64,000 bases of DNA from Pseudoscleropodium purum (lineage: Eukaryota > Streptophyta > Bryopsida > Hypnales > Brachytheciaceae). The notes under the pieces are model-generated. The model was not told where the DNA came from and searched no databases. It saw only the letters and a list, made by a program, of their open reading frames with translations. Positions 51,901 to 64,000 of this stretch are shown piece after piece; within the stretch, counting starts at the first letter, position 1; every line of letters begins with the position of its first letter. The DNA is taken from contig OZ017795.1 in NCBI GenBank assembly GCA_963969395.1, forward strand, positions 14,074,001 to 14,138,000, read 5' to 3'. Position numbers and translations under genes: made by a program.

Positions 51901-54009
51901 GAAATGAGGATAAAAGCTGCTGGTGGATATGAATCAACAAAAGAATCGAGTGTGATGATCACATCATTCAAGTACTCCACAACCTGCACCAGATACCTTT
52001 GTATAAAAAGATAGTCCAAGACTCAGAGACTGCACTCTAATGGACAAGACAAAATCTTACTGGATGAGCATAAGAAAACCGAAATTTCAATTCGTTCCAT
52101 GATGCATCGCTCACCTCTGTGAGTTGTTGCTTCACTGCATCCACTTCACTCTCATGTAAGGACTGCATACAGAACATACAAAAGGCTAAGAAGATTGCGC
52201 AAACAGGAGCTTCTGTCTATAAAGTCATACAAAATCAATTTAAGCAACGTCAAATACAGCATTTCAACTACCCGTAATACAAAAGAGCAAAAGCGCAACC
52301 AGGGAAAGAACAAATTGTGACAAACCAGTGAGCACTGACATTTATCATTGTGCAGCAGCGTTGATGCATTGTGTCGATCTTCCCCAGAATCGGAAGTACC
52401 ATTGCAGCCAAGTCACTAGCAAAACTGGGTTGAGCGTTGAATACATTACTAACCTTGAACCACACCCACAAATTCCAAACATCACTCCAAAATCCAACTA
52501 CGAAATCAAGAGTACAAACGAAACTTACAATACATGAATCCTCTTAAAAGGGCAAAATGCGGGAGAGCGTTACCAAACGACTGGTCAATTCATGATTATC
52601 ATGGTCGTATACAGCGCACAGATCTAGAAGTTTCGGTAAATCCAATAGCCTCCAATCCTTCAAAAGAGCTGCAACTCAGATCACCACACCATCAGAAGAT
52701 AACCAAAGTAAGATTCGGCATAGTGGAAGAAGTACTAGAGCATGAGTGCCAAAGATGACGACGGAAAACTATTTAACACTATGCATAGAACTAGGAGCAC
52801 CTGGAACTTGTATTTTAACATGTGAACTCTTTCAAAAGTGAAAACAATACACTCAGCGGCCCAACAACACTTTAAAAGCGGGTTTTGTCTGTGGTACAAT
52901 AAAACAATACCAGCATGTTCTTTGGCAGATAAACTTTGTCTAGAACATACTCCGGGATCTTGATTAGATGACCTGCAGATATACAACGCATATCATTAAG
53001 ACACCTTCTGGTGGTATTTCGTCAAAACCAATACATTCAGAGGTAAAGGTGAATCGAATGACGCCAATAAAAACTTAGAAAATCCTGGAAGGCAAGTGCT
53101 CACATTCTGTATAAAAGCATGAACACCCTCCGACTAAGGTCTCCATCACCAACAATGACTCCAGCAGTTTGTTTTCTGCTTGTTGTAATCGCTGTGTCGT
53201 CGTACCATCTTCTTCGAAAATGAAGGTAGCTGTCGATAAATGTATCCAGTGATTCATCCATTGCAACTGCGTATTAAAATCCTTATTTAGATGCAAAACC
53301 TTTCAAGCATACCTGGCTGCGTCCTATACTGGACGCCCACCACAAGCTGGCAGTACTCTATCTGTTACAAGAAGAAGAATTCAAATGATATTTCCTAAAA
53401 AATCCACCTGATAATCCCTCCAATAAGCTGAAGTCCAAATCCAATCGAAAGGAAATAGCCATCACGCATACCTTTCTTCCAAAATTCCGGAGGACTACAG
53501 CGCAGGAGGGAAGCAAGCTGCTGATTTAAATGATCAACAACTTCTTGTGCTTCTGAGGCATCAATCCCTCCATCCTTGGCTCCCAGCCCAGCAGCCACCG
53601 CATCATCTTGTGGCAAGTACGGCAAAAACAAGCCTTCCATTTTGACAGCAGTCGGTACTGCACGTTTGACCTCCTTACGGCCTGCTACGGAAACACCAGT
53701 GCTAGGTGCTGCAACATCGGGAACAGCCTCATCTAAAAAACTATCAAAATCATCCTTCGTCGAATTTGTATTAGCGGACCCGAAAAAGGATCCCACATCA
53801 GGGACAGTACTGCTAAAGGCACTAGAGCTAGCAGAAGTCGAAGTAGCGGTGCCTCCGTTCCGTGGATTTGAAGTGCCTAAAGCTCCATAAGGATCCGACG
53901 GCTTGTTGGTAAACCCCGGTGGCATTCCCGTTTTCAATACATCGTCTCTACCTTTCCCTTTAAACTCCTGAGAAACTTGATGTTTCGAGCGCCCTGTCTG
54001 AAACGCCAT
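48951..54009 (-). CDS. ASCC2: ASCC2-like CUE-domain protein
   Basis: This is the plant counterpart of activating signal cointegrator 1 complex subunit 2. In animals it uses a CUE domain to bind K63-linked ubiquitin and works with the ASCC3 helicase in ribosome quality control and alkylation repair. There are ten coding exons, high to low: 54009-53472, 53266-53104, 52972-52911, 52668-52574, 52453-52340, 52162-52115, 51983-51886, 51704-51232, 50981-49711 and 49244-48951, frame-true throughout, giving 1051 residues. Ordered landmarks are LPYLPQDDAVAAGLGAKDGG, SLDTFIDSYLHFRRRWYDD, LLDLPKLLDLCAVYDHDNEL, DTMHQRCC and the CUE domain (about 577-620) with VKDLFPDYGDGFVALCLEAY. A long disordered Gly/Ser/Arg tail follows, with RGKGKGKGK, RGRGGPPGRGR and MKKHFAGLSGL at the end. 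An acceptor GTTCAG at 54012 just before the ATG implies a leader intron. The donor of exon 5 (AAT|GTCAGT) is weak. I see no defects. Confidence 0.94.
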
Positions 54010-54920
54010 AACCTGAACACAAATGCCCCAAGCAAAATTCAGGAGTCGCAATGAATTTTGAGCGAAACATCGTATAAGGTAAGCATTACGCTTGTACAAC
54101 AGTTCCTCGGAACAAAGAGTGTAATACATCCATCCAGTCGCTAAAAACACCTCAACCTAAATAGCAATCCAGCAAACTCTCAAACTAAACTACAGGATCC
54201 CGCAAATCCAAGTCCACGGAAATCGATTCCACTCTATCATGTACTTGTCACGATCACCTAAACCCCTTCGATTATGCCGAAGTAACTCATCCACCACGAA
54301 TTCAACATCTCACACCTGAAAAACAGAAAACCCTAATTCACACAAAACAGGGCAATCCACTGATTCTCACTGAAACTCGATTGAACCTCGGACACTCACA
54401 TCCACATTCCTGAAACCCTAGAAAATTCGACTGTGCTCCAAATCTCGACTAACAAGCAATCAATCCGCACCCAAAAAACCTAATTTGCAGCAGCTGACCA
54501 CTAGCTGACACACCTCAGTTCCAACAGGTTCTGTCGACGAAACTCGCCACCGATTTGCGCGAGACTTGGCTCCCAGGATGCGGAATTGCGACGAGATGCT
54601 GAGGAATAGGGAGCTGCGCGATGCGAGTTGGAGTGGCCGCGGGAGATTCGTGCGCAACGGACCGATGGTTCGGGAGTCGATGCAGGCCACATTGGGAAGA
54701 TGTGATTACCAGACTTGGCAGTAGTGTGGCGCTCTCACGGGCAGACTAAATTAGGGCAGGCAGAATATAGTGTGATGATTCCGTCATTCCGTCATCCTTG
54801 GAGGATGTGAGGCGCCTCCGTCACGCAAAGGAAAGCCCATGAGCCCATGAGCCCATGACAAGGAAAAGACCCATTAATCTTTCAACGTTGACGCGGACAC
54901 AAAACGTCCAATGGATAGGA
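54010..54920 (-). promoter_or_regulatory. Leader and promoter of the ASCC2-like gene
   Basis: The acceptor at 54012/54013 places a leader intron upstream of the start codon. The GC-richer block at about 54480-54700 is the likely non-coding first exon or core promoter. AAACCCTA telo-box-like words occur at about 54330 and 54412. Three tandem GAGCCCAT units at about 54838-54861 contain GCCCA (site II type) motifs. These motifs are typical of plant housekeeping promoters, but function is inference. Confidence 0.5.
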
Positions 54921-55218
54921 GGTCTTCTATAGTAGTTTGATTTTCAATGAGTATTTCTGCAATTTTTTAAGTCAGTAATTCGTAATGAAAAGAGATGATT
55001 TTCAAGATTTCTCGTTCCTTCTTTAAGGGTTAAACCATAAACAATGATGCGGATGTTTTGAGTGTGATAAATGACAGGAAAACTCTTTTGCTATAGAACA
55101 AAGGTACAAGTATTCATCTTTCTAATTTTGTTGTTAAAGGGAGTGTCTTCTACAAATCTACAATAGTTTGACTTCTAATGAGTGTTTTTATTTCCTTTTT
55201 TTATTTCTTAAAATTTAA

Positions 55219-55302
55219 CGTCTTGCATCAAATCATGACAAGACTTTTTTCAATAAATGAGCTGGGACTAAAATAAGTCTTGTCATGATTTGATGCAAGA
55301 CA
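55219..55302. repeat. Perfect 27-bp inverted repeat
   Basis: GTCTTGCATCAAATCATGAC plus AAGACTT (55220-55246) is the exact reverse complement of 55275-55301, with a 28-bp spacer. It lies inside the inverted-repeat element at 54921-56351. Confidence 0.9.
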
Positions 55303-55389
55303 TTAATACTTAAAGGACGGACTAGTGACCATGGAAATCGTCCCTTTGGATACTGTAGAAATCAATGGCTTAACCCCTAAAGATAGGAG

Positions 55390-55782
55390 ACTATGTTTTT
55401 ACCAAAAACATTCCAAAATTGCCATTTCTGATACAAGTACCAAATTTTAGATGAAAACCATTTATGGACACATGTAACTATTGGATCTTGTAGTAAACTA
55501 GTTTGAAAAGATGTGATAAAAATTTCAGAAATTTCCACCATGTAGGTTGCAAGATATTAACATTTGAAATAACTAAAGTCATTTTTTTGGCCCTCTCAAA
55601 ATATGGGCACCTGCTAACTTCACAAGGTCACATTTGTACGAAGAAATGTTCAAAATGGTGGTTTTTCTAAGGATTAATTCTTCAAGGCAAGTTGACTATA
55701 CACTTGAAAAATTTTAGATAATTTTGAATTGCAAAATATATATGAAAAAAATAATAAGTAGAAAGAAGTACAAAGTGATTCA
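55390..55782 (+). repeat. Dispersed repeat family, copy 2
   Basis: The longer partner of 42891-43177, same orientation. It holds extra sequence between CTAAAGTCATTTTTTTGG and GGATTAATTCTTCAAGGCAA that copy 1 lacks. Confidence 0.75.
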
Positions 55783-56351
55783 AAACACAAAATTGTTAAG
55801 AATTTATTTTTAAAATTAAAAAATTCCAATTTCAACAGTGGTAATGTAGTAATAAACAATCTTCTTCACATGTTTTTATTTTCTTCAAAAAAATATTAAA
55901 AATTGAGTTAAATAATGGACTCCAAAGTTTATTTTGAGTAGGGAATCCATAATTGCCTACAAACTAAAACACCTCATACCTTTCATCTTGTAAATCAAAA
56001 TGAAATGATTCAAAGTCTTTCATGTATATATGAGTTTAGAAAATCAATTAAAAATTTTTGTTTTTGAAAAAAGTGATTTTTTAAGAAATTTTTGGACTGA
56101 CCGTTGAATATTGAAAATTACATGTCATGCAGTAGCTTTTGAACCATGTAATCAAAAGTTATGAAAATTGTTGGACCTTAAAGCTAGGTCATTGGGCACA
56201 TGTTGTGTGAAAATTTCAGTATAAATAAATAAAAACTTCATTCATAGTGAGCTGCCCCAAATTGCTATGTTGCCAAAAAATGCAATTTTGACCTTTAGAA
56301 GTTAAAAAAATGCAAATGCACTCATTAGAAGTCAAACTACTATAGATGACC

Positions 56352-59052
56352 CCCCTTTTTTACAATAAGATTTTGAGAATGAATAGTTGCACTTGTGTTC
56401 TAAGCAAAAGGATACTTTGTCATCCATTAGATGTAAGGGATCACAATAATAGATTCATGGTAATAGATCTCTGGAAATAGATACAAAAATTTACCAAAAA
56501 TAATAAATTTTGACCACAATTTTTAGATGGATTCTCTAAAAAATTATATACTCGCAAGCTCACAAGCTCACAAAATAGCAACCTTGCTCCTTCATTTGCT
56601 ATCTTCAACTTCTATCTAGCAATAAGGTCACAAAGTTCTCGTTGCTTGTACTTCTACAACCACTTTTTCCTAATCCATTGCCATCAATGCTTGAAGCTTG
56701 TTCCTAATTGCAACAATTTTCTATGAAAGTGCTATGGGGTAATTCTCTTGTTAAAGATGTTAATGTATTTTTCTTATAAATGATGTTTTTTAGATTATTT
56801 GAACATTGTGCTCTATGGTTTTGTGTTGTTTGTGTGCTAGGAAGTGAACTATAGAGCCAAAGTAGTAGTCTAATAAGCTCCCACGACGATTGATTCACTC
56901 GTTATGAAAAAAGACAAAGTTGATGCAAAGATTCAAAGTTTGAGATTGGAGTTGTTTTGGTTGGAGAAATCAAGGAAGGTAAGTGCTTCTTTAAATGTAT
57001 GTTGAAATTATTTTGTTTTGATAGAAAAACTTTACTAATCCTCTAAAGTAGTGGTGCTTGCAAATGGAATTTTGAAAAGGTAGATTGACGGTGGATTTGG
57101 AAGTCCTACAATGGCATAAATTTCTAAAAAAAAAGGGCTTGTGATATATGTGGAAGGAGATTTATTTCTTCCATGCATGCACATGAAGATTTTATTAAAG
57201 GACCCAATGTACACAAATATTGTCATTAATGAGCAGTGTCGTAATTGGTAGTGTTGTAATTGGTCTATAGACGAATTCAATAAAGAAAAAGTGCTCTAAG
57301 TGGACAAAATAAGCTTCATAAATGATATTGACTCAAGTATGTCTTACCAAAGCATGTAGAGCATATGAAAACATAAACATGGCAATTTTGAAATGGAAAG
57401 TGTAGATGGAAGGCAAGAGTACTACCTAAACTAAATTTGTATGCAAGTAGTCCTATTTTCCATTGTTTTGTAAGTACCATCATTGCTAATGCATAGGTAG
57501 AGAGAGCATATAGCACAAAGAAGGGCAAGAAGGTGAAGAAAAATTGTCTGTGTAAATAGTAGTGTTGATAGGAGAAATTGTAAATTCCATAAGAGTAATA
57601 AAATGTAAATGATTTATGGAATTTGGGGATGATGAATGTCTTCAAATGCCAAGATATGCAAGCAAATATATGACATCGTTTATAATGTGCTACAAATGTA
57701 AGAGCATATGCTTGCAAATGTGTCATATGTCAACAAAAAATTAAATGAGAAGTAGCCACATGCCATTGACGCATGTATTCGAAAATTCCAGATTCAATGA
57801 AATAATATGATATTGAAACCGCATGATGTAACAATTTGTCTCTACCCATGAATTTTAGATGACTTTGACCATTGTTTCTGACAAATTTTGTCTTAAAGAT
57901 ATTAAATTAAAAAATCTACCATATTCTAAATTATGTTAGATACACATCCACCAATTTTCAAAGGTTTTGGAGACTTAAAACACTTTCAATAAAATCCTTC
58001 AATGTGACTTTGTGGCAAGAAATGGCAATATACTAAACCTTTTTGCAATTAATTTTTCCACTACAATTTTTAAATCTTAAAATCCCAATAGTAGATTGAA
58101 ATACTAAATCATTTCTCATGATTCAAAATTTTTTTTTTTAAATTCTCTAATTTCTATGCAAACTAGAAGGGCAATGCTATCATGGAATTGGTAAATGCAA
58201 TTAATCAATTGAATAATGAATTCATGATGTTACCATATGAACCCAACTTATTTCCAAATTGTATTTTTTAAATTGGTAATGTTAGAGTGGTCCTTGTTTA
58301 TGAAATATTGAGGACCAACCACCTATCACCTATGCCATTAAGAGAAGAATTGGACCTCAACAAGATTGCTAGATTTAGACTAGCAATGAAAAAACTACTA
58401 GTGAAATAAAAAAATTACATTTTCTTACCAAGAATTGGGAAAAAAAATTAATCACGGTCTACCTTAGTAGACCAAATAGACTATGATTTTTTATTTTTTA
58501 TTTTTTTTTCAATTATTTTCTCGAAAAATATTATTTATTTATTCAATAGTTTGTTGTTAATTGTTGGATCTCTTCTAGAGTACCTACTACCCGTATATTG
58601 CCTACAATAACCCCATCCCTTGTCCTTTAGCTACCTTCAACAGAAGTCAATGGAAATTGGCTTGTTTATTATGCCCCTGAATTCTAATTTAAAAAAAAAA
58701 TACTATAACTTTTGAATCATGTGTTTGACAATAAAAAAAAAAAGATGTACATGAAGCTAATAGAAAAGGCTGAAAAATACATTCAAAGAAAAAATTTTAG
58801 AAAATTAAAAGAAGAAACTAAGATCATAGGTATCTATCCAAATTCTCCAAAGTACACCAAGGATACTCTTGGTCCTCTAGGATTTAAGGGATGGCAAAAT
58901 TATTTTTGATTATTTTTAATAAATAACCAAAATTCTTTGATTATAATTTAATCATTGGTTTTTTTAAGTATACTCTTTCTTTTTTCTATTAAAATATTTC
59001 ATGATTTTTCTTAAAGCTTCTTCAAAAAAAATTGGTTGAATGAAGACAATGC
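56352..59052. other. AT-rich intergenic DNA, no gene recognised
   Basis: About 2.7 kb without a recognisable gene. Open stretches on the minus strand at 57035-57280 and 57316-57726 have low-complexity, hydrophobic or aromatic composition and no motif I recognise. Confidence 0.45.
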
Positions 59053-59308
59053 CATTAGAAGATTTTTGGGGGCTCTAGAAGCTTGCAAGTTATTAGTTGT
59101 GGGAACTCGATTGTGTAGTGATAGTGCAATGGTCTGACGTGGCCAAGACCCTGCCACATCATTGTCTAAAAAATTTATATTTTTCAACTTTATTTTGCAT
59201 TTGAAGAATTTAATTTAATTTAATTTTTATGAAATTTTTTTCTGACTTTGGGCTGTTCCCTGAACAAGCCCAAAATGGGCTTTTAGAGCCTCCAAAAATC
59301 TTCTAATG
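59053..59308. mobile_element. Miniature inverted-repeat element (copy B, 256 bp)
   Basis: The left end CATTAGAAGATTTTTGGGGG then CTCTAGAAGC and the reverse complement of the right end CATTAGAAGATTTTTGGAGG then CTCTAAAAGC match at 28 of 30 positions. The interior contains GACGTGGCC..TGCCACATCATTG. It is intact and homologous, in reverse orientation, to the element at 10257-10756. It is non-coding. No target duplication is obvious. Confidence 0.85.
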
Positions 59309-60533
59309 ACTTTTTATAAGATTCACCATTGACCTAGTGGATAGTTGAAAGCTTATAGTTTATATGAAAATAATCTAAATAAAAATTTGATCATGTTTAT
59401 TATTATTAGATTCTTTAATTTCTAGGACAAATCTTTTAGAAGTAAAAAATGATTCTAAAGTCTCTCTTAATACATTTTTAACATTGACTAAATATACTAT
59501 TGATTTTAAACAAATGAAAATAGGTGTTTGCAAAATGAATCTACATTTTCGATTAATGAAGTACAATCTAGATTAGAGTATATAGGGGTCAATTTTAGAA
59601 ATAAGTCATAATTAGGTGCAATTCTCTTACATTTCTTATTTCAAATACTCCATCTTTAATTTACAACTTAGAATGACTCATGCTAATTTTGGAATTATTC
59701 AAATATGTGAGTTGCATTAAGAGGTAGTTACACTATGTGAGACAAGAATTATAAATTTCTCAAAATCAATGATATCTCGTTGAGTTGAATATCTGAATGT
59801 GACTATGACAGGGAGGAGACTAAGACAAAAAATGTAATAGTGATTTTGTATGGTCTTTTGAGTTTATCTAATAGGTATAATTACAATAAATCATATTATT
59901 ATTTGTACCTTCATCATAGTCACATCCTAAGTCTATAGTAATGAGATTTAAAATGTAATAGTAGTGTAGAATTCTGCAAGGACTATTTAAAAAAAATAGG
60001 AAATAAGTACTCAATTTAAACCCACTTTTTTGAAGAATATTTGTATTTATAATGGTTTCCTAAACAATAATATTAAGTAAGATATTTTGTATAAAAAAAT
60101 TATTTGATTTTGATTAACTTAATATTTAATAAAGTTTAAAATGTTGTATATTTATACATTCAATAAGATAAATCAATATATTAATAAAACTTCAAAAATT
60201 TAAATAAAATAATTTAATAATTTAATAAGCTCATAATTTATATAGCTTTTCAAATTTATTAATTTATCAATTCTAATTTCAAGAGACTTAGCAATTTTAC
60301 AAATTTATAGATTTGGAGATTTTAAACTTTAAATTTATATTATTAAAATTCAAAGATTTAAAAGATTTAAAATTTTAAGCAACTAAAATCGTTAGCAAAG
60401 AGAATAATGGGTTTTTAATCTAAAAAGAATAAAATAGATTTTTAGATTTTATTTTTTGGTTCAAGGGAATATGATGGAAACATAATCATTTTTTAATATT
60501 GGAAACAATTATGACAACTCATTAATAACCTTG
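59309..60533. other. AT-rich intergenic DNA
   Basis: Extremely AT-rich. No gene, RNA or bounded element was recognised. Confidence 0.5.
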
Positions 60534-60904
60534 TTGTGTGTTTGTCTCTTTTCAACACATTGTGCATTTTGACAAACTAATATTTCCCATTCACTTATAA
60601 ATTAATTGCTTGTTAAATAATTGATGACCCATCCAACTCCATATTTATATTTTTTTGAAGTTATAGTGACCAAAATTGATATGGGATATTGACATAGTAC
60701 ATGTTGTTAGTATTAATATTCCATATCATGTATCAATACCTTTGTTTGTACGTCATACCACATTAATATTCTATATATAATATACAAATGTATTATATAT
60801 AATTGTATATTGTATTCTATATAAATATTGGATAATCTTTAGTATCTATATTATATCCATTTTTGTAGAGGCATTTCTTGTGTTGAAAAGAGACAAACAC
60901 ACAA
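60534..60904. mobile_element. Element bounded by perfect 26-bp inverted repeats (371 bp)
   Basis: TTGTGTGTTTGTCTCTTTTC plus AACACA at 60534-60559 is the exact reverse complement of 60879-60904. The interior is AT-rich with ATTAATATTC.ATAT-type words and no reading frame. It is probably a miniature element. The superfamily and target duplication were not determined. Confidence 0.7.
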
Positions 60905-63723
60905 CACATTGTGTTGAAGGGGATTCAAATTTTTTTTAAAGTGACAACAATCAATGGCTATGGTTTTAAGCTATTGATTTTTCTAAGAAAAATTAAATTA
61001 ACAATTGTAGATTTCTAATAAAGGGGCCATTTTTTCCTTGAAGATCAAGAGTTGTACATTTTTTTTCTTATATTTTTTTTATATTTCAACAAATTTCTAA
61101 AAGTTTGAAAAATACAAGTCTTTATTCCTTGGATTAAAAAATATTAATGCTTTAAGAACATCTTTTCATCTTTAGTCTCAATAAACAGCTTATTAAAAAT
61201 AAATTATAAAACCTGAAAACTTGTATACTTTGTATTTCCTATGATTATTTTAGGATTCCAATGAAGACCTTTAGGTTGGATGTGGTTTAGCCATTTTTTA
61301 GAGTAACCTTTGGGATTTTTATATTGACAAATATAGGATTCATTTAGCAACTATGGGGGGTATTTAAAGCCATAACTAGTTAACTAGAATGATAATGATA
61401 AAATAAAGTCACAACAAAATTAATGGGATTTCAAAGTCATCTGACTAAAATTAAAGCCTATAGAGAATTCATTGTCTTTCAATTTAGAAGGGGTTAAATA
61501 ATTTTTTTTAAGGACTAATGGAAATTTTTGGAATTTAATTAGCTTCAAGAACAACGATTGGAAAAATTTGAATTTGAATTTGAATTTCTTTTTTGAATCA
61601 GAGAATTAAAGGCTTTCAATGTAACCAATGGAATGTACAAAAATGAATGGAATATAGGTTTTTGTATTGAAAAATATAGGATTCAATACATGCTACTAGT
61701 CAACATAAACCTCCAAAGCCTAGCATCATAAGACCACATTTATTAAAATAATCATACAACATTGAATGGACAAGCATTTATAGTGTTGAATATCATCATA
61801 CAATTTTTCGTAGTACTATTCTAAAATTAGAAGAATGAACCTCCTCAGTTGCGAATTCATTTTTTCAAGTTGTCAATATTAAAAATTAATTAATTAATAG
61901 CCAATGACTATCAATGGAAAATTAATTTCTAATAAAAAAATCTCTTGCTTTTTGAGTTCTAATAGCTATGTGAACTATTACAATTATCAATGTCTTCCAA
62001 ACCCCAGATGAAGCTCTCAACCCTTCTCTAGGGGTCAATGGTAGCAAAAAGAACATTGGAGCCTAGGTTAAATAGTCATGTACAAAATAATATATAATAA
62101 TAAAATTTAAACTTACATATGTATTTATTATATATATATAATATAAAAAAATGATTTAAAATCTAAAATATTGATATATGGTATTAAAATAGATTATAAA
62201 TTAATAATTTCTTTATTATTTTTATTATTATTTTATATATAGTTCAATATTCATCCAATTTAATTTATCTCCATATCATAAAAAAATTCAAAAATCATAA
62301 ATAAATATATTTCAAAAGGTTTTAAAAATGTATATATAGTGCCAATTTAAACATCCTTACTATACTATACATGAAGAGGCATTAGATAGTTATATTTACA
62401 ATCTTTGGAAAAATATGCAAAGAAGATATGTGAATTTTTTTTTAAAAACACATAAAATTTTAAAAGACTAGTCTACTGAATTTTATTTCTAGAAATTGTC
62501 AAATGATTTACAAAAAAATCTATCTCAAGAAATTATTTGTGAATGCTAAATTGCCATTGTGTAAAATGATTTTTGAAGAATTAATACAAGAATAATTAAA
62601 ATGTGAACTTCAATACAAAATGATAAATTCTATGAAAATGTTTACTAGGCTCATGAAATATCAAAGCATCTCATTTATAAAAATCTCAAAGATTATTGCT
62701 TGTGGATTTTAAACACTTGTACTATATTTTATTCAATTCATAGATTTTCTAAAATTCAATTTAGATTTAAATTAAGAATATTTGTACATAGAGACATAAT
62801 AATCCTATAATAATCAACAAATAATTAAATTTTATTCTTAGTTGAGTTTCTATTCTTATTTTATCTTCAATTTGAAAAAATAATGAGCTATCAATATTAT
62901 AGAATGTAATCAACCTTATTAAGAAATCTTAAGAAAAATCAAATGAGGCTTTAAACTCAATTTAATAATCAACTATAAAAAATGAAGTTGTTTCTCACTT
63001 ATTATTTAAAACAATACCAAAATCATTCGAATGGCAAGTTTTCTATAAATATCAAAACTTTAAATGAATATTTCTTCTATTATTATTAAATTATAAAAAT
63101 AAATCAAAATATTTTATTGTTAGTTTAAATATATGATGAAATTGAACATGCAAAAAAATAATCATTATATGTTCAATATATTTTGAATTTTTAATAAATA
63201 AAAAATTTGACCTTGAAATCATTAATTTCAATCTACATTTGTAACTACATGAATATTAATATTTATTTTTAATAATCTCAATATTTTAATTTCAACAAAT
63301 CTATATATAATGATGTAATGACTTTATTGTCAATAGCTACAATTTTTAATATATCTAAATAAATGGTTCAATTTCCTAAGTCTTAAAGTTGAATTAGATG
63401 GATTGATTAACAACATTGAAATTGCCTTTAAATTACTTCAAATTCTTAAAACCCTAAATATTCAATAAATAGTATTAAGTTGTTTTTTTGAAAGATTGAA
63501 ACTTGTATTATGTGGTATCTATATTCATTTATAATACTAATTAGTATAGTTGGGATCTAATTGGTTTTTATATGTGATATTAAAAAAGAATTTTAAATCA
63601 TGTTTATTTTAATTTGAAAATTTTGAATCAATGTAATTTGTTATTCAAATGCTTATATTTCAACTACTCTAAATGTAGATTGAATTTAGGTCCCTTAGAG
63701 AGTGAATGAACTAAATCGAAAGG
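60905..63723. other. AT-rich intergenic DNA, no gene recognised
   Basis: About 2.8 kb of extremely AT-rich DNA with small simple repeats (GAATTT units near 61570, TA-rich 62090-62160). Nothing coding was recognised. Confidence 0.5.
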
Positions 63724-64000
63724 ATGGAACGTAAATCTTACCATCCAAGTTCTCAAAGTAGAGAGCAATCTAATGCACCTGATAGAAAACGAACCACATG
63801 GCATCCATCTCAGGCTATAGCTTCAAAAAGACAAACTCAAGACAAAGTCCCAAATGTTTCACCATCAAGAGAGTCTTTTAGTAAACAACAATCACTTGAA
63901 CCAATTCCTTCATTTAATGAATCAATACGACAATCTATAGCTAATACGCCAACTCGTCAATTTATAGCAAGTGGACCTAATTTTGAAGGGGAACTTGATG
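63724..64000 (+). CDS. Start of an unknown open reading frame, cut by window end
   Basis: An ATG at 63724, preceded by an in-frame TAA at 63712, opens at least 92 codons that run off the window. The product starts MERKSYHPSSQSREQSNAPD and is rich in Ser, Gln, Pro, Arg and Asn, then shows SFNESIRQSIANTPTRQF and GPNFEGELD at the cut. It looks intrinsically disordered. No stop in 277 bp within very AT-rich DNA, plus an abrupt change of composition at its start, argues for real coding sequence. It could be the N-terminus of a plant gene or of a transposon protein such as a gag-like ORF. I do not recognise it. Confidence 0.5.
   Translation, partial: MERKSYHPSSQSREQSNAPDRKRTTWHPSQAIASKRQTQDKVPNVSPSRESFSKQQSLEPIPSFNESIRQSIANTPTRQFIASGPNFEGELD

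Larger units (their letters stand above)
54921..56351. mobile_element. Inverted-repeat element (~1.43 kb), compound, non-autonomous
   Basis: The left end GGTCTTCTATAGTAGTTTGA (54921 on) and the reverse complement of the right end GGTCATCTATAGTAGTTTGA (56351 leftwards) match over about 50 bp with scattered differences, including TTGA.TT..AATGAGT. A third copy of the same end, in direct orientation, lies at about 55150-55200 (TCTACAATAGTTTGACTTCT), so the structure is nested or rearranged. The interior carries copy 2 of the dispersed repeat family and a perfect 27-bp inverted pair. No transposase frame exists. No target duplication was identified. It abuts the promoter of the ASCC2-like gene. 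Confidence 0.65.

Overview
This window is nuclear DNA of a land plant. Seven conserved plant housekeeping genes, all split by short GT-AG introns, sit as moderately GC-rich islands in very AT-rich, repeat-filled DNA. Compact introns (mostly about 80 to 500 bp) argue against a conifer. The plant-type ATP-citrate lyase A subunit, the plastid-type prephenate aminotransferase and the plant-type complex I 21 kDa subunit point to a plant rather than an animal or fungus. A seed-free plant such as a moss would fit, but I cannot fix the species from sequence alone.

Layout. 1-1316 (+): 3' part of the uL13 (RPL13A) ribosomal protein gene, its 5' end outside the window. 2.5-3.1 kb: wreck of a Tc1/mariner transposase. 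3-18 kb: AT-rich desert with decayed repeats, two nested miniature elements (10257-10756), a third miniature element (11294-11513), a duplicated block (15.7-16.1 kb) and two exon-like islands on the minus strand. 19324-20885 (+): mitochondrial Fe-S scaffold ISCU. 23599-26957 (+): class IV PLP aminotransferase / aminodeoxychorismate lyase-like gene, with a 150-bp hAT-like miniature element just upstream. 28117-30900 (-, leader exon to about 32.4 kb): bacterial-type aspartate/prephenate aminotransferase, convergent with the previous gene. 32.9-37.5 kb: desert with a long foldback and a degenerate tandem array. 38699-42075 (+): ATP-citrate lyase subunit A, 13 coding exons. 46277-47215 (+): complex I 21 kDa-type subunit, 2 exons, with a tandem repeat in its intron. 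48951-54009 (-): ASCC2-like CUE-domain protein, 10 coding exons. 54.9-63.7 kb: desert with several inverted-repeat elements. 63724-64000 (+): start of an unknown reading frame that leaves the window.

The genes do not form an operon or an obvious cluster. They serve translation (uL13; ASCC2 in ribosome quality control in other eukaryotes), mitochondria (ISCU, complex I), cytosolic acetyl-CoA supply (ACLA) and plastid amino-acid or folate metabolism (the two aminotransferases). I joined exons by hand. For ISCU, PAT, ACLA, complex I and ASCC2 every junction keeps the frame and gives a protein of family length; the least certain coding ends are the N-termini of the class IV aminotransferase and of PAT.

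The most interesting non-coding observations are a GC-rich hAT-like miniature element with a perfect 8-bp target duplication nested in another miniature element that has a second copy at 59 kb; an intron whose 170-bp repeats each carry a decoy 3' splice site; a PAT leader exon that encodes an in-frame transit-peptide-like stretch with no AUG; and a Tc1-type transposase fossil. I found no convincing previously undescribed multi-gene system.
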